DNA of 64,000 nucleotides from an uncultured beta proteobacterium (GCA_903900805.1 CAIUOP010000055.1:1-64000); one strand, 5' to 3'. Positions 10,401 through 21,780 are shown, numbered from the stretch's first letter. Notes: generated by a model from the sequence alone, not told the origin. Translations and numbers: made by a program.

Positions 10401-11283
10401 AAAATGCAGGGACTACTTGTAGGCCTTGTGCCTCTAATGCGGCAATGACCGGATCATAGTGGCCACTGTTACCGGAGACCAAGTAAGAGCGCAGCACTAA
10501 GAGCCCTACTCGGCCACGCGCTTTGGCATCTGGCACTACTTTTGGTAAATCACTTAAATTGCTGCTCAAGCGATTTTTCATACGAGGGTGATATACACCA
10601 GAGTCTGGATACTCAACTGGATCAAGTGCCTTGGCATTTTTACGCAAAGACACACGCGAGCCTGAGGCATAGCGATTAATCAGGTTGGCCATCATGTTGT
10701 ACATGTTCTCTTGAGAGCCACCCAACCAATACTGCAATGATAAGAAATAGGCCCGCAGATCCTGAGCAGTGCCTGGAACAAAGCGCAACATCTGGGGAAT
10801 CACGCGTAGCATCTTCATTTGCTTAGCGCCTGCGGTCGAGCTCTTACTCTTACCGTCTTTATCTTTGGCGCTTGGACGTAATTTTTTCAGCATGGCCATC
10901 AAACCACTGGCTGGCTTACTCATATCTAACTTACCAATTTTAGTGAGCTTAGTAACATCTCCTGCAGACATGGCACAAACCATGGCATCACAATGATCTC
11001 GCCTTGCTTTGAGATCATCCAAGATCGGTAAATAGTGATCTTCAAGAAACAACATCGTGGCAATCACAATGTCGCCGCTAGCAATGTCGTCTTTACACTT
11101 TTGTAAATGCTCAGCATTGCCCGCAAATTCACTAGCGGAGTGAATGGTCAGTGTTGCCCCTGGAATTGCCTTCTTCAGATCCTGATAAGCACGATTTGCA
11201 GCGCTATTCAGGTGGGTATCCATCGTCACGAGCACAAGCTTGATCGGCTCAGGCAAGTTAGAAGATTTTGTTTTGGTCAACAT
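7465..11283 (-). CDS. bchH: Magnesium chelatase large subunit H
   Basis: 1272 residues, the full size of the porphyrin-binding subunit of Mg-chelatase (cobaltochelatase CobN/BchH family). It binds protoporphyrin IX and inserts Mg2+ together with the AAA+ motor BchI-BchD, the first committed step to bacteriochlorophyll. Characteristic stretches include FGTHGALEFMPGKQTGMS (about 620-637), which carries conserved His and Glu residues of the family, and NTMGWSATTGQVQPWVY near residue 1195. It is divergent from bchI across a 260-nt control region and is followed 52 nt later by crtE. No strong ribosome site precedes the ATG. Confidence 0.96.
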   Translation of the reverse strand: MLTKTKSSNLPEPIKLVLVTMDTHLNSAANRAYQDLKKAIPGATLTIHSASEFAGNAEHLQKCKDDIASGDIVIATMLFLEDHYLPILDDLKARRDHCDAMVCAMSAGDVTKLTKIGKLDMSKPASGLMAMLKKLRPSAKDKDGKSKSSTAGAKQMKMLRVIPQMLRFVPGTAQDLRAYFLSLQYWLGGSQENMYNMMANLINRYASGSRVSLRKNAKALDPVEYPDSGVYHPRMKNRLSSNLSDLPKVVPDAKARGRVGLLVLRSYLVSGNSGHYDPVIAALEAQGLQVVPAFSAGLDARPAIDDYFTQDGKPTIDAMISLTGFSLVGGPAYNDAHAAEEVLAKLDIPYIAAHPVEFQNLEQWGSSERGLLPVESTIMVAIPELDGSTIPMVYGGRPGASGTTCTGCHKQCAFTDDHNPQDMFTCTERVGMLAARVGKLVDLRRSERAERKVGIVLFNFPPNAGNIGSAAYLSVFQSVHNLLAGMKERGYTVDVPASVDALRDSILKGNAQQYGADANVHALIPVDDHVRRERWLKEIEAQWGPAPGKQLSNGSSIFVLGKQFGNILISVQPSFGYEGDPMRLLFERGFAPTHAFSAYYRYLREDFAATAVIHFGTHGALEFMPGKQTGMSGACWPDRLINDLPNIYLYASNNPSEGAIAKRRSGATLISYLTPPVTQAGLYAGLADLKASIERFRSLDKDADQERIDLGDLIQAQAAEIDLCKAEPVWDKTDLNALQNIVSNLFNELLELEYTLIPHGLHVVGAVPPLAERFGLLKAMADVALDHPVEDAVVEALMNGENFGKVIDAHPELLELGTREILEELFGKMVRSNELMSAETEVAGMLDALDGRFIRPAAGGDVMRNPEVLPTGRNLHGFDPFRIPSVFAVKDGAKQAQRILDKYQEESDSLPESIAMVLWGSDNLKSEGGQIGQALALMGAKPRFDSYGRLAGAQLIPLSELGRPRVDVVITLSGIFRDLLPLQIKLLAEAAFMAASAEDEPLEQNFIRKHALAYQKEHGCDLETASLRVYGNADGAYGSNVSNMVENSVWEEEDELAETYTRRKGFAFGRAGIPIQNNALLKSVLSDVQMTYQNLDSMELGVTTIDNYFDTLGGITRAVKRAKGGVDVPVFIGDQTKGEGAVRTLSEQVSLETRTRMLNPKWYEGMLESGYEGVRQIEVHITNTMGWSATTGQVQPWVYKQLTETFMLNPEMRDRLAKLNPTAAARLANRLTEASQRNYWQPEPEMLKAMQEANDELEDRLEGIYDNASLAA

Positions 11284-11382
11284 TGAATAATTTTTATTAA
11301 AAAGGCTAAATTTAAATAAATTTACTTTTCACTCTTTTTTGTCTTTTTGTCTCGAATTGATTCTTAAAGAATCCTACAATAC

Positions 11383-11400
11383 TGTCAATTAAAATTGACA
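11383..11400. promoter_or_regulatory. PpsR/CrtJ-type operator in the bchH-bchI divergent promoter
   Basis: TGTCAATTAAAATTGACA is a perfect 18-bp palindrome and an exact TGT-N12-ACA match. Read on either strand, its outer end is TTGACA, a consensus sigma-70 -35 box, so one operator appears to cover the -35 elements of both bchH (leftward) and bchI (rightward). This is the arrangement expected for aerobic repression by PpsR/CrtJ. Function is inferred. Confidence 0.8.
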
Positions 11401-11424
11401 TCTATTTCCCTTCAAAGCTATCAT
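11395..11424 (+). promoter_or_regulatory. Likely sigma-70 promoter of bchI-bchD
   Basis: TTGACA (11395-11400), 18 nt spacer, TATCAT (11419-11424), giving six and five matches to the two consensus hexamers. It lies 120 nt upstream of the bchI ATG. The -35 box is one half of the PpsR-type palindrome. Confidence 0.6.
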
Positions 11425-11543
11425 TTATAGGGTAAATCCCAATAAAAAATGAATACCAGTATATTTAGATCGTCTTATCCCAATACCGTATTTTGTTGCT
11501 CTGCAATAAGTCACTTTCAGTACAAAAATTTCAAGGAATCTTA

Positions 11544-12590
11544 ATGGCGCGCAATTACCCTTTCTCAGCAATCGTTGGGCAGGAGGATATGAAGTTAGCA
11601 ATCTTGATTGCGGCTCTCGATTCCAGCGTGGGTGGAGTATTGGTGATGGGAGATCGTGGCACAGGCAAATCTACTGCTGTTCGTGCGCTTGCAGCATTGC
11701 TCCCCGAGATGAATACAGTGCAAGAGTGTGTCTATGCTTGCGATCCACATGCCCCAGCAGGAACCTGCCCTATTTGCGATGAACTACGCGCAAAGCTCAA
11801 GATTGGCGGAAAACTTAAAACTATCAAGAAACCAGTGCCCGTGGTTGACTTGCCCTTAGGCGCTACTGAAGATCGCGTGATTGGTGCATTGGATATTGAA
11901 AAAGCACTGAGCTCTGGAGAGAAAGCTTACGAGCCCGGTTTACTTGCTAAAGCCCATCGTGGCTTTTTATATATCGATGAGGTCAATCTTTTAGAAGATC
12001 ACTTAGTGGACTTATTAATTGACGTTGCTGCTTCAGGGGCAAACGTGGTTGAAAGAGAGGGCTTGAGTATTCGTCACCCGGCCAAATTTGTCTTGGTAGG
12101 AAGCGGCAACCCTGAAGAAGGCGAGCTGCGCCCTCAACTACTCGATCGCTTTGGTCTTGCAGTTGAAGTGAAGACACCGCAAGAACCTAAAGCCCGAGTC
12201 GAAATTATTAAGCGCCGTGATGAGTTTGAACGCAATCAAGCCAAGTTCATGCAGATTTGGGAAAAAGAAGACGACATCATTCGAGCACAGATCCAAGCTG
12301 GCAAAAAGAAATTGCCGAACGTTAAAGTCGGTGACGCTATGCTGGAAAAAGTCACTCAGCTTTGTAGTCACTTAGGCACTGATGGCTTACGCGGTGAACT
12401 CACCCTTCTTCGAGCAATGCGTGCTTACGCAGCTTTGTGTGGAAAAAATCATGTGACGATTGAGCATCTGAAAAAGATTGCAGTGCCTGCGCTTCAGCAT
12501 CGACTCCGGCGCAATCCTTTAGATGACTCGAGTTCTGGCGTTAGAGTCAAAAGAGCTTTAGAAGAATTGTTTCCTGAAAAAACGAAGTAA
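11544..12590 (+). CDS. bchI: Magnesium chelatase ATPase subunit I
   Basis: 348 residues from the ATG at 11544 (MARNYPFSAIVGQ), chosen because AAGGAA lies at the right distance; the longer frame from 11493 has no ribosome site and an atypical N-terminus. AAA+ motor subunit of Mg-chelatase with Walker A GDRGTGKST (about 39-47), Walker B GFLYIDEVNLL (about 139-149), and VLVGSGNPEEGELRPQLLDR with the sensor and arginine-finger region. It forms hexameric rings with BchD and drives Mg2+ insertion by BchH. bchD follows after 48 nt. Confidence 0.96.
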   Translation: MARNYPFSAIVGQEDMKLAILIAALDSSVGGVLVMGDRGTGKSTAVRALAALLPEMNTVQECVYACDPHAPAGTCPICDELRAKLKIGGKLKTIKKPVPVVDLPLGATEDRVIGALDIEKALSSGEKAYEPGLLAKAHRGFLYIDEVNLLEDHLVDLLIDVAASGANVVEREGLSIRHPAKFVLVGSGNPEEGELRPQLLDRFGLAVEVKTPQEPKARVEIIKRRDEFERNQAKFMQIWEKEDDIIRAQIQAGKKKLPNVKVGDAMLEKVTQLCSHLGTDGLRGELTLLRAMRAYAALCGKNHVTIEHLKKIAVPALQHRLRRNPLDDSSSGVRVKRALEELFPEKTK

Positions 12591-12638
12591 ATAAATAAGT
12601 AAGCTTAATCAGCAAACTCAACAAACATAGACTGTCTT

Positions 12639-14549
12639 TTGGAAAATCCAGAACAAACGCAAGAGATCAGTAAGAGCGCCAAACTCGAAACTTGGTTGCG
12701 CGCTCTCCAGGTCGCTCAGCTCTTAGTTATCAATCCGCATGGTTTAGGTGGCGTCATCCTGCGCGCACACTCTGGCCCAGTGCGAGATCGTTGGTTGGCT
12801 TACCTTAATACCATCGCTCAATTAGGCGGCATGCGCCTGCCCTTGCGCAAGATGCCACTGGGAATCTCTGATGAAAATTTGATTGGCGGCATTGATCTCG
12901 ATCAAACATTGCGCACTGGTAAGGCTGTTCTCAGACAAGGCTTACTAGCTCAATGCGATCAGCAGCTGTTACTCATGCCAATGGCAGAGAGAGTGGAAGT
13001 AGGCGCTGTGGCAAAAGTAGTGAGTGCTTTAGATAATGGCTTTATCTCGATTGAGCGTGACGGTCAAAGCCGCAGAATTGAAAGTCACTTTGGTGTTGTG
13101 GCTCTCGATGAAGGCATCGAAGATGATGAGCATCCCAATGAAAAGATTCGGCAAAGAGCAGCCTTTTTATTAAACCTCGATATCCTCGGCTGGAGAGATT
13201 TACCAGAAACCGATGATGACTTTGTGCCAGATAGCCAATCACTTCAAGATGCCCGCGAGAACTTCTCCAACGTCACTGTGAGTGGAGATAGTCTAAATGC
13301 CTTAGTAGGTGTTGCTGAGCAATTGGGGGTGATATCGATACGAGCTCTCAATTTAGCAATCAATACCGCAAAATGTTTAGCTGCTTTTGACAGCGAAGAT
13401 GAAGTTAGTAGCATGCACTTGCAACGTGCGATTGCTTTGGTTCTATCCCCACGCGCTACACGTATGCCACAAAGTGCTCCCCCAGAAGAGGAAGAGCTTC
13501 CATCTGAATCAGATGAGCAAGCTGAGAACGAGCAAGATCCTGTAGATCAAGAACCTCCTCCCCCAGAGACTCCACCAGAAGATGAGAAGCAGGAAGAAGA
13601 ACGAGAGCAAGAAGATGAGCAGGAGCCAGAAAGCAATACAGAAACTCCACAAGCTCTGGAAGATGAGATTTTAGAAGCAGCTCAAGCAGCAATCCCTGCA
13701 GATCTCTTGGCCCGTTTGGCGGATTTAGCGGATCTGAAATCACCTAAAGGCATGGGTGGCAAAACAGGTGCTGTCAAAGTAGGTCGCATGCGTGGTCGCC
13801 CCCTAGGTAATATGCCAGGCATGCCTGAGGGCGGAAAGACACTGAGCATCATTGATACTTTGCGAGCAGCCGTTCCTTGGCAAAGGGTTCGTCGAGCAGA
13901 AATGCTAGCGGCCGGTAAAAACGTTCCTCATGGAAAAATCATGATTCGTAAAGAAGATTTTCGGATCAAACGCTATCAAGAGCGCACCCAAACCTTAACG
14001 ATGTTTATCGTCGATGCTTCTGGCTCTTCTGCTATGCATCGGCTAGCAGAAGCCAAAGGTGCTGTAGAACTTCTACTAGCCGAATGCTATATCCGACGAG
14101 ATCAAGTAGCAGTGATGTCATTTAGAGGTAGCACTGCCGAACTCATCTTAGCTCCCACCCGCTCTTTAGTAAAAGCCAAGCGGGCTTTAAGTGGACTACC
14201 TGGTGGGGGCGGAACTCCCTTATCTCGCGCGATTGATGAATCTTTTGAAGTAGCGAGCACCTCAATGAGAAAAGGATTAACTCCTGCTTTGGTTTTCTTA
14301 ACGGATGGCCGAGCCAATATTGCTAAAGATGGTTCTCCCGGTAGACCAAAAGCCATGGAAGATGCGCAGCAGTCAGCCCGTGCCGCTTCTTATTACTCAT
14401 TTAAGTCATTGTGGATTGATACTTCACCGCAAGCCAGAGATGAAGGCAAAGCCATGGCAGCGTTACTCGGTTCGATGTACTTACCTTTGCCCAACGCAGG
14501 AGCGAATGAAGTTTCTCAAGCCATCATGCAAGGACTTAAAAAGGCTTAG
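12639..14549 (+). CDS. bchD: Magnesium chelatase subunit D
   Basis: 636 residues. Domain order: a degenerate AAA+ domain similar to BchI but without an intact P-loop (1-280), a strongly acidic and proline-rich linker (about 280-345), and a C-terminal integrin I/von Willebrand A domain with the MIDAS-type motif in LTMFIVDASGSSAMHRLAEA (about 461-480). BchD bridges BchI and BchH. The only standard start in the frame is TTG at 12639, with no clear Shine-Dalgarno; a stop codon lies 33 nt upstream and the next in-frame ATG is about 84 codons in. Low initiation or coupling to bchI is likely. Confidence 0.94.
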   Translation: MENPEQTQEISKSAKLETWLRALQVAQLLVINPHGLGGVILRAHSGPVRDRWLAYLNTIAQLGGMRLPLRKMPLGISDENLIGGIDLDQTLRTGKAVLRQGLLAQCDQQLLLMPMAERVEVGAVAKVVSALDNGFISIERDGQSRRIESHFGVVALDEGIEDDEHPNEKIRQRAAFLLNLDILGWRDLPETDDDFVPDSQSLQDARENFSNVTVSGDSLNALVGVAEQLGVISIRALNLAINTAKCLAAFDSEDEVSSMHLQRAIALVLSPRATRMPQSAPPEEEELPSESDEQAENEQDPVDQEPPPPETPPEDEKQEEEREQEDEQEPESNTETPQALEDEILEAAQAAIPADLLARLADLADLKSPKGMGGKTGAVKVGRMRGRPLGNMPGMPEGGKTLSIIDTLRAAVPWQRVRRAEMLAAGKNVPHGKIMIRKEDFRIKRYQERTQTLTMFIVDASGSSAMHRLAEAKGAVELLLAECYIRRDQVAVMSFRGSTAELILAPTRSLVKAKRALSGLPGGGGTPLSRAIDESFEVASTSMRKGLTPALVFLTDGRANIAKDGSPGRPKAMEDAQQSARAASYYSFKSLWIDTSPQARDEGKAMAALLGSMYLPLPNAGANEVSQAIMQGLKKA

Positions 14550-14566
14550 CTACTAAGTCTTAGTTG

Positions 14567-15424
14567 CTAGGTTTGATTTAGTCCTGTAAGAATGAGTTGC
14601 GCTACCTTAGTAGGCTCTAGCTCATGCATGATGTGACCGCCTTCCCACTTGAGAACTTCTGCAGCAGGGAAATGTTCTTGAATAATCTTCTCTAACGGTT
14701 TAGCTGGTATCCACGCATCTTGATTACCCAATACGCAAATTAATTTACCGCGATACAAATTGGCTTCCGCTAATACTTTCTGAATATCTGCTGCTGCCAT
14801 GAAATTCATGGAACCACGCACGTGATCAGAACGTTCAAAAAGTTTACGGTAATACACTCTGCGAGATTCCGGCAAAATGGTATTGGTGGAGTCTAGTAAC
14901 TTATCTACCATCCCTAAACTGGGTGATAGTGAAGCAAGTAAGCTAGAGAGTGTTGAAGATCTGGTAATGGGGCCTAAGAGCGGTCCAAAGAAACTGGTGT
15001 AGACCGGTGGTGGCGGTATAAAAGATGGGTTCAAAGCAATTACTAGTTTGGGTTGCTTTGCTGCAGCTACCGCAAAACGGATTGCTAAGGGTGCTCCCGC
15101 AGAATGTCCTACTACGATCGATGGTGCTTCGACTCCCAATTGATCAATCAGCAATTGCAATGAACGTGCGATTTCATCAAGCTTAAGATCTTCTAATTTT
15201 GCGCCTAAGGTAAAAGCGTGGCCTGGTAAATCAGGTACTAGCACTTGCGCATGGCCTGCTAATAAAGGAACCAGATCAGACCAAGAATGGGTTGAGCTAC
15301 CAGTGCCATGTAGGAGCAACACAACTGGGCCTTTACCGGTGAGTTGTACATGCCAATCGATATTGCCCACTGAGACAATGCTACTGTGTTCTCGATTAGG
15401 CCAATCTAAGGGAATTCGTTTCAT
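14567..15424 (-). CDS. bchO: Alpha/beta hydrolase, Mg-chelatase-associated BchO
   Basis: 285 residues with the alpha/beta hydrolase plan: LLLHGTGSSTHSW oxyanion-loop region (about 37-49), nucleophile elbow VVGHSAGAP (about 105-113), and a C-terminal GGHIMHELEP histidine loop. BchO is found next to bchI/bchD in purple bacteria; its exact reaction is not established. It is convergent with bchD (17-nt gap) and lies 3 nt downstream of another alpha/beta hydrolase on the same strand, so the two are probably one transcript. Confidence 0.85.
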   Translation of the reverse strand: MKRIPLDWPNREHSSIVSVGNIDWHVQLTGKGPVVLLLHGTGSSTHSWSDLVPLLAGHAQVLVPDLPGHAFTLGAKLEDLKLDEIARSLQLLIDQLGVEAPSIVVGHSAGAPLAIRFAVAAAKQPKLVIALNPSFIPPPPVYTSFFGPLLGPITRSSTLSSLLASLSPSLGMVDKLLDSTNTILPESRRVYYRKLFERSDHVRGSMNFMAAADIQKVLAEANLYRGKLICVLGNQDAWIPAKPLEKIIQEHFPAAEVLKWEGGHIMHELEPTKVAQLILTGLNQT

Positions 15425-15427
15425 TGC

Positions 15428-16354
15428 TTATAAAAACTCTTTAAGTACCTGTAAACCAATGGAGGGCTGCTCTTCTTGCGGTAAGTGGCCAATATTGGGT
15501 AAGGATACTCTTTTAGCATTGGGCATAACCTTCAAGTAATCATTGGAATTGCTAATCGGAATGAAAGCATCTTTTTCACCCCAGATTAATAAGGTGGGAA
15601 CTTGAATACTCGCTAAAGATGGCACTGGGTCTTGCAAAACTGTTTGCTGCATGCGGGCCAAAATGGCACCTCTGACTCCAGGGGCTAACATCAGATCATA
15701 GTAACGATTGACCAAAGCATCATTTAAGGTATTTGGGTCAGCGTAAGCAGGCTTAAGGTTCATTGCTAAAAACGTTTTAGAAAAGAAATAGCGGTAGAGA
15801 TCAGCAATGGCTGGAACATCAGGCTTTTTACCGTACTGTATTCCAGGACTTGCATATCCATCTGGTGATATGAGCACCAACTTGCTCACTTGATTAGGGT
15901 AGCGGGCAGTAAATTGCCAAGCAAGCTTGCCACCCATGGAATTACCCACCAATACTACCTTGGGAATATTCAGTTCTTTGAGGAAAGCTTCTAAGACTTC
16001 CACACTTCTCTGATCGGTATAGATACCGCTTGGGTCTTCTCCAGTCAAACCAAATCCTGGTAGATCAACAGAAATCACGCGGTAGTCTTCACTTAAAGCT
16101 TGTGCCCAGCTATCCCATGTTTGCAAGCTCGCACCAAAGCCATGCAAAAACAGAATGGGAATTGCATTTTTGGAGGGGCCAGTATCTTGGTAATGGAGAT
16201 TGACACCCAATGCACTGACATAAGCATTTTTAGGTGAGCCATAGATTTTTTCTAACTCTGCTTTAGACTTATCGGGCGTCCATAAGTAGAGAGCAGCAAG
16301 CAATATAAATGCTATGAATGCAAGAGCGATGATCTTGAGCGCTTTGAGGAACAT
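15428..16354 (-). CDS. Membrane-anchored alpha/beta hydrolase
   Basis: 308 residues. An N-terminal hydrophobic segment (about 5-25, ending LYLWTPDKS) should anchor it in the inner membrane with the catalytic domain outside the cytoplasm. The catalytic triad is visible: Ser in VLVGNSMGGKL, Asp in WGEKDAFIP, His in NIGHLPQEEQP. It heads the two-gene unit with bchO and is divergent from the LPOR gene. The substrate is not evident. It may be a general esterase or have a pigment-linked role by context. Confidence 0.75.
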   Translation of the reverse strand: MFLKALKIIALAFIAFILLAALYLWTPDKSKAELEKIYGSPKNAYVSALGVNLHYQDTGPSKNAIPILFLHGFGASLQTWDSWAQALSEDYRVISVDLPGFGLTGEDPSGIYTDQRSVEVLEAFLKELNIPKVVLVGNSMGGKLAWQFTARYPNQVSKLVLISPDGYASPGIQYGKKPDVPAIADLYRYFFSKTFLAMNLKPAYADPNTLNDALVNRYYDLMLAPGVRGAILARMQQTVLQDPVPSLASIQVPTLLIWGEKDAFIPISNSNDYLKVMPNAKRVSLPNIGHLPQEEQPSIGLQVLKEFL

Positions 16355-16428
16355 CGAGTTCTAGCCTTAAAATGACAACAATAAATATTTACCCAAATCT
16401 TTACCAACACTAAGACTGTAATAGAAAA

Positions 16429-17412
16429 ATGATCTCCACTACCAATCAACCCCTTGCCATTATTACTGGATCCTCTTCTGGTGTTGGTTTATATGCTGCA
16501 AAAGCCCTACTCGCTCGTAATTGGCGATTAATTCTGGCAGTTCGTAATCCGCAGAAAATGGAGCTAGCTGCCAAGGCACATCAATTTGATTCTAACCAAT
16601 ATGAAATCTGGCAATTAGACCTCGGTAATCTAGACAGTGTGAGAGCATTTGTGAAGCGCTTTAATGACAGCGGTCAAAAGCTCAATGCTTTACTCTGTAA
16701 TGCAGCCACTTACCTGCCGCTCTTAAAAGAACCATCGCGTTCGCCTCAAGGATTTGAGATCAGCGTTGCTACTAATTATTTTGGACACTATGTTCTGAGC
16801 AGAATGTTGCTAGAAAATTTAGTGCAGACTGCTAAAGCACATGAGCATGCTCGTCTCATTACCTTAGGCACTGTGACTGCTAACTCAGAAGAGTTTGGTG
16901 GCAAAGTGCCCATCCCTGCACCAGCTGATATTGGCGCACTAGAAGGCCTGATGGCTGGCTTTAAAGCACCGATCGCCATGATCAACGGTAAGCCGTTTAA
17001 ACCAGGCAAGGCCTACAAAGACAGTAAGTTATGTAATATGGTGATGAATCGTGAGCTGCAAAAAAGATATCACGCCAGTACGGGGGTGATCTTTAATACT
17101 TTATATCCTGGATGCGTAGCTGAGACAGCGCTCTTTAGAGATACGCCGCCACTCTTTCAGAAAATATTTCCTTGGTTTCAGAAGAACATTACTAAAGGGT
17201 ATGTGAGCCAAGAGCTTGCAGGTGATCGGGTCGCTCAAGTTGTAGCAGATCCGCACTTTACCCAATCAGGGGTTCATTGGAGCTGGGGTAATCGCAACTC
17301 AGCGATTAGAGAGCCTTTCGCTCAAGAGCTTTCGATGAAAGCCAAGAGCGAGAAGCTGAGTAAAGACCTCTGGGAAGTGACTGCCAAACTCGTTGGCATG
17401 CCCAGTGATTAA
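16429..17412 (+). CDS. por: Light-dependent protochlorophyllide oxidoreductase (LPOR)
   Basis: 327 residues, the LPOR size. A short-chain dehydrogenase with the NADPH motif TGSSSGVG (13-20), NAAT (91-94), and catalytic Tyr196 and Lys200 in AYKDSK. LPOR-specific features follow: the GTVTAN segment (147-152), [12 protein letters not shown] with Cys229, the [19 protein letters not shown] region (247-265), SGVHWSWGN and a C-terminal [10 protein letters not shown]. It reduces ring D of protochlorophyllide using NADPH and light and, unlike DPOR, is not oxygen sensitive. The motifs are strikingly close to cyanobacterial LPORs as I remember them, which suggests gene transfer. It is divergent from the hydrolase (74 nt) and convergent with bchL (8 nt). 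No TGT-N12-ACA site is seen in front. Confidence 0.93.
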   Translation: MISTTNQPLAIITGSSSGVGLYAAKALLARNWRLILAVRNPQKMELAAKAHQFDSNQYEIWQLDLGNLDSVRAFVKRFNDSGQKLNALLCNAATYLPLLKEPSRSPQGFEISVATNYFGHYVLSRMLLENLVQTAKAHEHARLITLGTVTANSEEFGGKVPIPAPADIGALEGLMAGFKAPIAMINGKPFKPGKAYKDSKLCNMVMNRELQKRYHASTGVIFNTLYPGCVAETALFRDTPPLFQKIFPWFQKNITKGYVSQELAGDRVAQVVADPHFTQSGVHWSWGNRNSAIREPFAQELSMKAKSEKLSKDLWEVTAKLVGMPSD

Positions 17413-17420
17413 GTAACTAC

Positions 17421-18341
<921 letters not shown>

Positions 18342-18365
18342 CTATTGTTGACCTAACTTCATGGT

Positions 18366-21235
<2,870 letters not shown>

Positions 21236-21274
21236 TTACCTCAGACTTTGCTATAAGAAATGAATAGAAAATGG

Positions 21275-21298
21275 AATTGGTTTGTCTTTAAACCAATT
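21275..21298. repeat. 9-bp inverted repeat upstream of bchN
   Basis: AATTGGTTT, 6 nt, AAACCAATT: perfect 9-bp arms 43-66 nt upstream of the bchN start. No T-run follows on either strand, so it looks more like an operator or a leader hairpin than a terminator. The sequence does not match the PpsR motif. Confidence 0.5.
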
Positions 21299-21398
21299 TC
21301 AAAAAGGGGGTCAAGCCAAAAATGAGTCATGCCGTAAAACGTTGTTCTATAGATGCCTTAGTAAAATCCTCTTAGGGGCTATTTGATATAAGTGTTTA

Positions 21399-21424
21399 CA
21401 CCGATTAAACAGCGTTTAATGGTG
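21399..21424. repeat. Hairpin-forming inverted repeat upstream of bchN
   Basis: CACC-G-ATTAAAC, AGC loop, GTTTAAT-GGTG: a stem of 11 pairs with one bulged G. It lies about 170-190 nt upstream of bchN. It overlaps a near-miss of the PpsR motif (TGT-N13-ACA at 21393-21411). Role unknown. Confidence 0.4.
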
Positions 21425-21460
21425 CCTAGGGCTAGTTGGCGGGCTATTTTGGACCCAAAG

Positions 21461-21497
21461 AAAAAGCCCCAAATACCATTAATATTGTGGGGCTTTT
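21461..21497 (-). terminator. Rho-independent terminator of the 67-codon membrane protein gene
   Basis: Arms AAAAGCCCC (21462-21470) and GGGGCTTTT (21489-21497). On the minus strand the stem ends GGGGC followed by five T. It lies about 20 nt after the stop of the gene at 21517-21720 and separates that gene from the bch cluster. Confidence 0.7.
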
Positions 21498-21516
21498 ATA
21501 AGTTTGGGATTGCGTT

Positions 21517-21720
21517 TTATCGCTGGGATTTAAGTAGTGCCTTAAAGGTCAGGACACTTAAAGCGATTCCAATTCCAAATGAAACTAGCAGCATTGCAAA
21601 TTTAGATTGGGTCTGGCCGGCTGGGAAGATCAGATAAAAAGCCACGGTAATGCTAATCACCATGCCGCAAAATCCAGCTATCTTCGAGATCTGGTCTCTG
21701 ACATCATGAAATTTCATCAT
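21517..21720 (-). CDS. Small two-helix membrane protein, unknown function
   Basis: 67 residues starting MMKFHDVRDQISKIAGFCGM. Two hydrophobic helices are visible, about 15-33 (GFCGMVISITVAFYLIF) and about 41-60 (FAMLLVSFGIGIALSVLTF), with a short hydrophilic loop and a basic tail KSQR. A ribosome site AAGGA lies about 8 nt before the first ATG, and a good terminator follows, so it is a real single-gene unit. I recognise no family. It borders the photosynthesis cluster but need not belong to it. Confidence 0.65.
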   Translation of the reverse strand: MMKFHDVRDQISKIAGFCGMVISITVAFYLIFPAGQTQSKFAMLLVSFGIGIALSVLTFKALLKSQR

Positions 21721-21749
21721 GCTTTGTATCCTTTCAAGGTTTTTATCTG

Positions 21750-21780
21750 TGCACTAGATCTTCATCAGATCCTCAGTGCA
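21750..21780. repeat. Nested inverted repeat upstream of the small membrane protein gene
   Basis: Outer arms TGCACT and AGTGCA enclose inner arms GATCT and AGATC around a TCATC loop. It lies 30-60 nt upstream of the ORF start at 21720. It could be a regulator site or a 5-prime leader hairpin. Confidence 0.35.

Noticed and set aside
21393-21411. TGT...ACA pair upstream of bchN as a PpsR site
   Set aside because: The spacing is 13 nt, not 12, and the flanks are not symmetric. I list the inverted repeat but do not call a PpsR operator.
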